Positions 58,501 through 64,000 of a stretch of 64,000 nucleotides of DNA are shown piece by piece. A program made the position numbers and the translations under genes. Below the pieces are notes generated by a model. That model did not search any database. It saw nothing but the letters and a program-made list of their open reading frames with translations, and was not told the origin of the DNA. Every line of letters starts with the position of its first letter. Within the stretch, counting starts at the first letter, position 1. The DNA comes from Saccharina japonica (lineage: Eukaryota > Sar > Phaeophyceae > Laminariales > Laminariaceae). The stretch lies in contig MEHQ01001221.1 of the NCBI GenBank assembly GCA_008828725.1, positions 4,348 through 68,347 of the forward strand, given 5' to 3'.

Positions 58501-61227
58501 CCAAACTGCTCCATGTAACACTTGTCTATTTTTCTCATCTCCTCCTCTAACACATCCCTTTCCTCCTTGTATCTTTCATATTCTCCCACTATGTGAATTC
58601 TACTCTCTTATGGCTTTGCCACATGGGCACATCTGTGCATCTACTTCCGGGGGGGGTTGTACTTCATTTTCATGCATGGCCGTAGTCGTACGACCATAGA
58701 CCCTTGCGTCCCTACAATGCCGGGTGACGTACTCATGTTATGCGTAGCCGTAGCCGTATGACCATAGACCCCCGAATCCCTACAATGCCGAGACGCGGCG
58801 CGTCGGGTTTCCACCTAGCAGGTTTAGGGCGTACTGATTCGTTGCTTGCCTCACGTAGTGATTTGGCCATGACCATTGTGACCACCATGACCAAGCATCG
58901 CTTTCGGTAGAGAGGGGGCAACGTTCCTTCTCCTATCATTGATAGAAACGCCTCCAACATTTATAGCCACTCGATACGTTTTTTTCAATACATTACATAG
59001 AAATGTGGTTGGGCGGGGGGGGGGGGGGGTGTATTTCATTTTTATGCATGGCCGTAGTCGTATGACCATAATAGACCCTCGCATCCCTACAATGCCGGGA
59101 CGGAGCATGTCGGGTTTTCGCCGACCAGGCAGACATTGCTAGCACCAAGCGCGAAGCGCCGTGAGGTGTTGGGCGAGTCGCATGAAGGGTGAGCTGCATC
59201 CTACTAAGAACCGCCTCTGAGGCGGACTTGCGTATAGACGACAGCCTCCAATGAATTGAGGGGGGGGGGGGCTTGTAGTCCCGCTTTTGATACCCCCGAG
59301 ATAGCGACTAAAGCCATGATGGGTTTGGCGTCATAAACCGTCTACGAACAGCGTGAGCGTCTACTAATGGCAGTAGAGGTGCACCATGTTTTTGCCTTGG
59401 AAGGGTGGTCACTCGAGGAACTCTGCACCTGTCACCCAAAAAACGATTTTTGGTTGAAAATATTTAGGTGCTATATACCCGGTGAGCAATCCCATCTCCT
59501 ACGTAGGATTTAAAAATAAAAATTTGCAACACGAGAATCAAATTCCGGCGATCTTGGGTTATAACCCCTTAAGAACCGGTCCCCCGTTTTGGGGGACAAA
59601 CTACTTGGAATTAGTGTGAGATACATTTTTCAGTTCTGAATGGGTTAAGGAGCCCCCCCCCCGTCATTATGAAAATGTGAACCCCCCCCCCCCCCTTTTC
59701 TCTCCTCGCGGCGCTCCCAGTTTTGTGCTGGAATTTTGAGTTGGACTGGACCTACCTGTGGACGCTTTTCTTGACCCTCCCCTCCCCCTCCCCTCCCTCC
59801 TCTCCGCGCTCGCTCCCCACGGTTTTTTTCGTCTGCCTCCCTGAAACCGCGTTCAGTCCGTGTCGGACATTTTACCGTCAGATGTGACCGAGCTCACCGA
59901 CACGTCCTTCCAGCAAGAAGGGGGTGACACCATTTTCTGGTTCACCCGGAACACCACGCCCAAGGACCTGACCACGGAGAAGCTGATCATCCCCAACATC
60001 CCGAACCAGCCGATCTACATCATCTGGGCCAAGGGCATGGACAACGGCTTCGGCTACCACGGTGTGGAAAACCGCGGCAGCTTCCTCGTCGACCTCTTCT
60101 GCACCGACCTCGAAACGCCTGCCCCAACTCCTGCTGCGATCGTTGCCACGGATGCGCCCGTCATGACTGCGGAGTCTCCGCCTTCGTTCACGCTGCCCCC
60201 CGGCGGCGTTGCCGAGACTGCACCGCCCGGGACCGTTGCTGCGCCTACTGCGGAACCTGTTGTGGAAGCTACTGAGGAGCCTGTTGCGGAAGCTACTGAG
60301 GAGCCTGTAGCGGAAGCTACTGAGGAGCCTGTAGCGGAAGCTACTGAGGAGCCTGTAGCGGAAGCTACTGAGGCGCCTGTTGCGGAAGCTACTGAGGAGC
60401 CTGTTGCGGAAGCTACTGAGGAGCCTGTGGCGGAAGCTACCGAGGCGCCTGTTGCGGAAGCTACTGAGGAGCCTGTTGCGGAAGCTACTGAGGAGCCTGT
60501 AGCGGAAGCTACTGAGGAGCCTGTTGCGGAAGCTACTGAGGAGCCTGTTGCGGAAGCTACCGAGGAGCCTGTTGCGGAAGCTACCGAGGAGCCTGTTGCG
60601 GAAGTTACCGAGGAGCCTGCTGCCGCACCTACTGAGGAGCCTGTTGCCGCAACTACTGAGGAGCCTGCTGCCGCGCCTGTCTCGAGAGCCCTACCTACTG
60701 CGGAACCTACTGCGCCTGTTTCCGCGCCTACTGCTGAGGGCGCCGCGCCTACTGTAGACCCAGTTGCGGAGCCCACAACACCTACAATGCCAACTGCCGC
60801 GCCTGTTGCGGGTGAGGATGCGCCTACTGCCGAGGGGGGTGCCGAAGCACCTACCGCGCCTGCTGCCGCGCCTATTGCTGAGGGAGATGCCGAAGCAACT
60901 ACCGCGCCTGTTGCCTCGCCTGTTATGGACTCCGAGTCAAGGGCCCCGGTCGAAAGCCCCTCGGTTACTGGCAGCCCTGCCGGGGCCGGCGACGAGCTTT
61001 CCCCCACCGCCCCCACAGAGGGAGAGGCGGAGGGTACGCCGACGCCCACCGCCGGGTCTAGGGGAGGCATTGGGGCGGGTGAAGGAGGGAGCACGCTCCA
61101 GCCATCTCCTAGCGCGACGGGCTACACGGGCGGGGCTGCGAGTCTGGGTGGCGGCGTTGATGGTGCAGCGGTGACCTCGGCTGTGGCGGCCGCCTGCATG
61201 GCTATGCTTTGGGCGAGGCGGAACTAG
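46033..61227 (+). CDS. Gene B: secreted DOMON-domain protein with long EATEEPVA repeat tail
   Basis: The model joins 46033-46149, 47205-47255, 57676-57801 and 59857-61227 at phase-0 junctions, giving 554 residues. It has a signal peptide, a DOMON domain with EEWAAVGFSQDGEMIGSDAV, a closing segment with FGYHGVENRG and VDLFC, then about 350 residues of degenerate octapeptide repeats (EATEEPVA) and a Pro/Thr/Ala-rich stalk. A hydrophobic segment with a short basic end (MLWARRN) resembles a membrane or GPI anchor. The Met and His expected for haem ligation are both present. The architecture suggests a surface protein held away from the membrane by an extended, probably glycosylated stalk. Exon order, phases and the 126-nt core exon match gene A. 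Exon 2 is the least certain part. Intron 2 is about 10.4 kb. Confidence 0.8.
47205..47255 (+). CDS. Gene B exon 2 (candidate): first DOMON strands
   Basis: A 51-nt open segment lies between GCAG and GAG|GTAAAC, phase 0 at both ends, encoding VHLSIKYSSVAKPFHIE. Aligned without gaps to the last 17 residues of gene A exon 2, it keeps the Leu, the alternating hydrophobic positions and the final Glu. Joined to exon 3 it gives FHIEVEVVSEEW, a typical DOMON strand. It was found by eye and no transcript is available. A MITE starts about 8 nt after its donor. Confidence 0.55.
47263..47342 (+). mobile_element. Stowaway/mariner-like MITE next to gene B exon 2
   Basis: TATGTCCGGAAATATAAGC and TACATTTCCGGACAATGTGG form inverted ends. 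It starts within 8 nt of the candidate exon 2 donor. Confidence 0.55.
47553..47629 (+). mobile_element. piggyBac-like MITE in gene B intron 2
   Basis: GACCCATTCAGAACTG at the left, ATTCCAAGTAGTTTTCCCCC in the core and GGACCAGTTAA at the right; about 77 bp. Confidence 0.55.
48780..48960 (-). repeat. Dispersed AATAAGAAACAGG repeat, inverted
   Basis: Reads GAGAGCACCCTCTCTCAAAT and GAAATCCAGCCTGGGCCAG, the reverse complement of the 5.3-kb copy. Confidence 0.5.
49474..49565 (+). repeat. ATT trinucleotide microsatellite
   Basis: Runs of ATT with a few AT-rich interruptions, in gene B intron 2. Confidence 0.85.
49800..49982 (+). repeat. SINE-like repeat with A-rich tail, copy 2
   Basis: Carries the same GGAGGAGGGAGAAGAGCC / GACCCGGATCTGAG block and ATGGGATGGAG tail as the 24.3-kb copy. 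It lies in intron 2 of gene B. Confidence 0.5.
50095..50545 (+). repeat. Hairpin satellite array 1
   Basis: Units of about 40 bp are built around GGAACTTCTGTAAGTTCTGT, which holds the inverted repeat GAACTT-CTGT-AAGTTC. They are spaced by TACCCGGGGTA-type palindromes. It lies in gene B intron 2. Confidence 0.75.
51125..51715 (+). repeat. Hairpin satellite array 2
   Basis: Same unit as array 1, about a dozen copies. A segment of about 105 bp is nearly identical between 50253-50360 and 51497-51602, so the arrays share recent exchange or duplication. Confidence 0.75.
51775..51954 (+). mobile_element. Two piggyBac-like MITEs joined at TTAA
   Basis: A CCCATTCAGAACTG unit is joined at TTAA to a palindromic CCCTTGTAGGACTG unit ending AAAAGGGTTAA. 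It directly follows the second hairpin satellite array. Confidence 0.6.
52199..52280 (+). mobile_element. Stowaway/mariner-like MITE
   Basis: GCCACTCTGTCCCAAAATATA and GGCCCTTATATTTTTGGAC are inverted ends, with an AT-rich centre. Confidence 0.5.
52564..52769 (+). mobile_element. Tourist/PIF-Harbinger-like foldback MITE, copy 1
   Basis: A 206-bp element is flanked by direct TAA repeats (52561-52563, 52770-52772). Long inverted arms start GGGCCCGTTTTAACGA and include a shared CAATGAAAAGCG / ACACACGCACCAGCACC block. A 3-bp T-A target and GGGCC-type ends fit the PIF/Harbinger superfamily. Confidence 0.7.
53065..53240 (+). repeat. Dispersed AATAAGAAACAGG repeat
   Basis: Carries AATAAGAAACAGGGAATCTG, GAGAGAGGGTGCTTTCTACA and CCTGGCTTTCTTA in the same order as the 5.3-kb copy. 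Confidence 0.5.
54091..54372 (+). mobile_element. Foldback MITE related to the 5.8-kb element
   Basis: 282 bp with inverted ends GTAAATCTGCCCGCGCAGG and AAGTTCGCCTGCGCGGGC, a variant of the 5807-6872 ends. The interior carries a few TTAGGG-like units (about 54190-54212). Confidence 0.6.
54534..54619 (+). mobile_element. Stowaway/mariner-like MITE
   Basis: TACCACTCTGTGACCCGAAA at the left and GGTCCTTATATTCTGGATC before GAGTGGTA at the right; 86 bp with clear inverted ends. Confidence 0.55.
56155..56346 (+). repeat. SINE-like repeat with A-rich tail, copy 3
   Basis: Near-parallel to the 24.3-kb copy over its whole length, including the AGTCGACGAGGGAAGAAA head and ATGGGATGGAAAAAAAG tail. It lies in intron 2 of gene B. 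Confidence 0.5.
56601..56809 (+). mobile_element. Tourist/PIF-Harbinger-like foldback MITE, copy 2
   Basis: A 209-bp relative of the 52.6-kb copy, flanked by TCA on both sides (56598-56600, 56810-56812). It carries the same GGGCCCGTTTTAACGA end and CACCAGCACC arms. Both copies lie in intron 2 of gene B. Confidence 0.7.
57676..57801 (+). CDS. Gene B exon 3: DOMON core
   Basis: The exon is 126 nt between ACAG and AAG|GTGCGT, phase 0, encoding VEVVSEEWAAVGFSQDG, EMIGSDAVIFLP and a strand ending ILGSK. Gene A exon 3 has the same size and borders. The Met in GEMIGSD is the expected axial ligand position. Confidence 0.88.
57838..58070 (+). repeat. Poly(G)-bounded repeat, copy in gene B intron 3
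   Basis: A full-length copy starts GGGGGGTGTACTTCATTTTC and ends GCGGACTTGCATATGGACGA. It begins 37 nt after the donor of exon 3, in sense orientation. Confidence 0.65.
58235..58345 (+). repeat. Poly(G)-led variant repeat
   Basis: A long G tract leads into CGTACTCATTTGTTGCTTGC and a CATTGAGCACGCATCCC block. Related G-led copies occur at 53440-53515 and, inverted, at 1838-1900. Confidence 0.5.
58645..58925 (+). repeat. Tandem truncated poly(G)-family copies
   Basis: Begins with a G tract and GTACTTCATTTTCATGCATG, cuts to GTACTCATGTTATGCGTAGC (second copy) and then to the GTTGCTTGCCTCACG variant. Three nested pieces of the family lie in gene B intron 3. Confidence 0.5.
59012..59270 (+). repeat. 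Poly(G)-bounded repeat, second copy in gene B intron 3
   Basis: Starts with a G tract and GTGTATTTCATTTTTATGC and ends GACAGCCTCCAATGAATTG before another G tract. Highly similar to 57838-58070. Confidence 0.65.
59571..59648 (-). mobile_element. piggyBac-like MITE, inverted, in gene B intron 3
   Basis: On this strand the order is reversed: AACCCCTTAAGAACCGG at the left and CAGTTCTGAATGGGTTAA at the right. It shows the two non-identical ends clearly and lies about 210 nt before exon 4. Confidence 0.6.
59857..61227 (+). CDS. Gene B exon 4: DOMON C-terminus and repeat stalk
   Basis: After a TTCAG acceptor the exon encodes SVSDILPSDVTELTDTSFQQ, the rest of the DOMON domain with YHGVENRG and VDLFC, and then a tail. 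From about 60240 to 60680 the DNA is a 24-nt tandem array coding EATEEPVA/EATEAPVA. Beyond it is a looser Pro/Thr/Ala/Glu-rich stalk, a Gly/Ser-rich stretch and a C-terminal hydrophobic segment ending ARRN before TAG. Repeat number is likely to vary between strains. Confidence 0.88.
   Translation, partial: SVSDILPSDVTELTDTSFQQEGGDTIFWFTRNTTPKDLTTEKLIIPNIPNQPIYIIWAKGMDNGFGYHGVENRGSFLVDLFCTDLETPAPTPAAIVATDAPVMTAESPPSFTLPPGGVAETAPPGTVAAPTAEPVVEATEEPVAEATEEPVAEATEEPVAEATEEPVAEATEAPVAEATEEPVAEATEEPVAEATEAPVAEATEEPVAEATEEPVAEATEEPVAEATEEPVAEATEEPVAEATEEPVAEVTEEPAAAPTEEPVAATTEEPAAAPVSRALPTAEPTAPVSAPTAEGAAPTVDPVAEPTTPTMPTAAPVAGEDAPTAEGGAEAPTAPAAAPIAEGDAEATTAPVASPVMDSESRAPVESPSVTGSPAGAGDELSPTAPTEGEAEGTPTPTAGSRGGIGAGEGGSTLQPSPSATGYTGGAASLGGGVDGAAVTSAVAAACMAMLWARRN
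60240..60680 (+). repeat. 24-nt coding tandem repeat in gene B
   Basis: Units such as GAAGCTACTGAGGAGCCTGT encode EATEEPVA or EATEAPVA. Synonymous and T-to-C variants are scattered among units. Confidence 0.85.
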
Positions 61228-61663
61228 ATTTTTTTTTTAAATCTTTTTTTTTTCTAGAATTAAAACAAAACTTTTCTTTAATCAAGTTTTTTTTTCTTCT
61301 ATACGTAAAACAAACCTTTTTTTTTTTACTGAAAAACAAATTTGTCTGCCTGTGTGCGTGCGTGCGTGGCTGCTGTGGTTTATTGCGCGAGACAGAGGTG
61401 GACCTAAAAAAAAATTTCAACTAGAAAAAAAGGATGTGTGTGTCTTCTTTTTCTTTGCAAAACGCGCGATGTGGTATGATGCTATGGCAGCTGGTGTTTT
61501 TTTGGGTGGCAAGGTAGTGGAACTACGATAGAAAAAAAAAGCGTTTTTTTTTTTTCTTGCAACGTTCGGTGGTTTAGCTGGCTCTTTTTTTTTGCGTGGC
61601 GAGCTGGAGGTTTTGATCAAAAACAAACATCTCCTTTCTGTTTCTTGCAATGTGCGCTGGTAA

Positions 61664-61861
61664 TCTAGCTGCCGGTGTTTGTTTTTACTGTAGTGGCAAA
61701 ATGCGACTAAAAAAATACTTTTTAGCCAACAACGTGCGATGATGATACCTACTGTTATAAGCGTGTCGAGGTGGAATCAAGGCTAAGAAAGGCGTCCATT
61801 TCCGTAACGCGCGTGTTGTAGTAGTAGCCGGTGATTCGCGTGGTGGAGCGTTTTTTTTTCA
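61664..61861 (+). repeat. 198-bp exact duplicate, copy 1 (partner 63760-63957)
   Basis: By eye, identical base for base to 63760-63957, from TCTAGCTGCCGGTGTTTG to the nine-T run. Copy 1 is in the 3' flank of gene B. Confidence 0.85.
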
Positions 61862-62067
61862 CCTCTCATGGGCTGTCTGTCGTCTCTGGTCCAGGTGGAC
61901 TTCGATAAAAACGTATTTACACAAGCAATCAAGCAAGCAACCCCGCTGTGATGTTGATAACTGCGGTTTGCGTACGGCGTGGCCCTTTCCACCTCGCTAT
62001 TGGGCAAGGAGTATCTGCTTACGGCCCTCGAGCTTACAGCAGGCAGCGACCGTAGCGTAGCCATTGA

Positions 62068-62189
62068 ACGCGGCAACTGGTGTTTGCGGGTGGGTGAGCG
62101 ACGGACGCCGCGGCAACTGGTGTTTGCGGGTGGGTGAGCGACGGACGCCGCGGCAACTGGTGTTTGCGGGTGGGTGAGCGACGGACGCT
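62068..62189 (+). repeat. 40-bp tandem repeat, three copies
   Basis: The unit begins GCGGCAACTGGTGTTTGCGG and is repeated three times almost perfectly in the 3' flank of gene B. Confidence 0.8.
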
Positions 62190-63256
62190 CTGCTTGCCCC
62201 TCGCAGGGGCCGCAGCTCTCGTGGCTTTCAGGAGAGCGTACGTGCGTTGGGCCGGAAATGTGAACACTGAAAAGGAAGGCCGGCGGTATTGAAGTGGAGG
62301 CGCGTATGTAGGGGTGGGGGGCTGGGAATAAATGCGGTCATTGAAATGGAGCACAGGGGGGAAGCGGCAGGCAGCGTCTTTATTTATCGTGGAGGGGGTG
62401 GGCGATGCAGGAGCTGGTGGGGGGATAAGGTTAATATCTTAAAAATCAAACGTATTAAGAACCCACCCACCCTTCCGCTCATCTATAGCCTCTTGTTTCT
62501 CGTGCGAAAGGCCCGGGTGAACAATCTAGTGGGGGGGATCGTGAGAGATCGCTTGGACCCTTACTGTATGATATAATGTAGAGGGCGAATAAGCCGCTCG
62601 CCCTCAAGGGTGGATGGATGTCGCCTTCACGCTCCCCTCTTCCCCCTCTCTTCCCTTATTTTGCTGCAATGACAAGATCCGATTTTTGATTTTTAAACGC
62701 AATTTTTGTAAAATCCCAAACCGTCCATAATCGCTAACGCTCCCCCCCCCCCAATCACTTGTGGTGAATTCCACAAAACCAGTCACGCGTCCTCCTGAAC
62801 TCCGTACGACCACCTTACCCTGAGTGGCTTAATTCCTTAGTCTACGTTGTTATAAAATGTTCTGCAGCCAGTGAAATAATCGGGCCGGGTGTTTCGCTCC
62901 CCGTCCCCCGAACAAAGCTCGGCTTCGTGGAGACCACCCAACCAAAAGCTATAAATAGCTGTGCTTATCGTGCTGTAGAATCCAGCGGGGAGGCAGTGAG
63001 TGATTGCCGCTGCATAAATCTAGCGTAGCGTCACAACTGCTGCGAGTGATTTGTGATATCTCGGCTGCTTGAATCTATAGGGGTCACAAAATATTTTCAC
63101 ACCACGATGGTGGTGGCTATCCTCCTCCCCCCGCTGCTTTGAACCTAGCGTCACAGTTCCTTGGAACATCGTACGTGTGATACCCCCGCCCCGGCTGTTC
63201 AATAACCTATTGTCACACTAACCTCCAACCCTTACGAGCGTGATACTCCCCCCCCC

Positions 63257-63355
63257 NNNNNNNNNNNNNNNNNNNNNNNNNNNNNNNNNNNNNNNNNNNN
63301 NNNNNNNNNNNNNNNNNNNNNNNNNNNNNNNNNNNNNNNNNNNNNNNNNNNNNNN
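63257..63355. other. Assembly gap (99 N)
   Basis: The gap is bordered by a C run on the left and by a poly(G)-family repeat on the right. The true length is unknown. Confidence 0.95.
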
Positions 63356-63535
63356 CCAATACCTCACGGCGCTTCGCGCTTGGTGCAAGCCAAGTCTGCC
63401 GTGGTTGGTGAAAACCCAACGTGACTCCGCGCGTCTCCGCTATTTGTAGGGCATGCGAGGCGCGTCTTATAGTCCACTGACGACTACGGCCCGTGCACGA
63501 CATCGACTGGTGCACTGCCCCCCCCCCCCCCACCC
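63356..63535 (-). repeat. Poly(G)-bounded repeat next to assembly gap
   Basis: Minus-strand copy with GCACCAAGCGCGAAGCGCCG. Its inner side is cut by the N gap and the outer side ends in a 14-base C run. A C run also precedes the gap at 63248-63256. Confidence 0.55.
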
Positions 63536-63759
63536 CTGCTCGCAGCTGCTTCTTTGCCGCCGCTGAATAAGTTATTAGAAGACGCAAATCCCTCCTTTTT
63601 TCGACAACCCACGTCTGCCTGTCTGTCTTATCTGTCTTGTCTGCTGTACGTCGGGAGGCTCAAAAGCGACTGACACACGCTAAGATAGAGAGAGATTAAG
63701 CATGTTTCTGCCTTTAGAGGGTGGTTGCTTGAGGAGCTCTACCTCTCATCCGAAATACC

Positions 63760-63957
63760 TCTAGCTGCCGGTGTTTGTTTTTACTGTAGTGGCAAAATGC
63801 GACTAAAAAAATACTTTTTAGCCAACAACGTGCGATGATGATACCTACTGTTATAAGCGTGTCGAGGTGGAATCAAGGCTAAGAAAGGCGTCCATTTCCG
63901 TAACGCGCGTGTTGTAGTAGTAGCCGGTGATTCGCGTGGTGGAGCGTTTTTTTTTCA
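63760..63957 (+). repeat. 198-bp exact duplicate, copy 2
   Basis: Exact match of 61664-61861, on the far side of the N gap. Flanks differ on both sides. Confidence 0.85.
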
Positions 63958-64000
63958 AGAAAAAATAATAGTGCAACCCTACGAACAATCTCATCTCTCG

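Noticed and set aside
60054..61094. Minus-strand 346-codon open frame
   Set aside because: Antisense shadow of the gene B repeat exon.

Overview
The window is nuclear DNA of a eukaryote with very long introns and dense repeats. There are no operons or ribosome binding sites, splice sites are GT-AG (often GTGCGT, GTGAGG or GTAAGT donors), and coding sequence is a few percent of the total. Small phase-0 exons, secreted DOMON proteins with Thr/Pro/Glu-rich tails, and RLE-type non-LTR retrotransposons fit a stramenopile, most likely a brown alga. The organism is inferred, not proven. One N lies at 16927 and a 99-base N gap at 63257-63355.

Three host genes can be assembled exon by exon. Gene A (minus, exons between 20278 and 3545) and gene B (plus, exons between 46033 and 61227) are divergent paralogues about 26 kb apart. 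Each has four exons: signal peptide, first DOMON strands, a DOMON core exon of exactly 126 nt, and a last exon with the DOMON C-terminus, a low-complexity acidic/Thr/Pro tail and a hydrophobic C-terminus. Both keep a Met and a His in the positions used as haem ligands in cytochrome-type DOMON domains, so both are predicted cell-surface haem-binding proteins. Gene C (minus, 43851-42001) is a small-exon gene with a tentative C2-like domain and an acidic C-terminus. One of its exons has one surplus base. It lies 5' of gene B and is divergent from it.

Mobile DNA fills the rest. Two copies of one non-LTR retrotransposon family with a reverse transcriptase and a restriction-like endonuclease (RLE) lie at about 22.6-24.2 kb (5'-truncated) and 27.7-31.1 kb (longer, frameshifted, interrupted by a hairpin-ended insertion). 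Non-autonomous DNA transposons include TTAA-flanked piggyBac-like MITEs, Stowaway/Tc1-mariner-like MITEs, Tourist/Harbinger-like foldbacks with 3-bp target duplications, and two larger foldback families. A distinctive repeat family is bounded by poly(G) tracts.

Layout: 1-3.5 kb polypurine repeats, minisatellites and C/G tracts; 3.5-20.3 kb gene A with MITE-filled introns; 20.3-41 kb retrotransposon copies, degraded coding remnants and a palindrome-rich CCCGTGGG region; 38.8-39.1 kb AGT microsatellite; 42-44.3 kb gene C; 46-61.2 kb gene B, whose large intron holds two arrays of a hairpin-forming satellite; 61.2-64 kb 3' flank with a 198-bp exact duplication on the two sides of the assembly gap.
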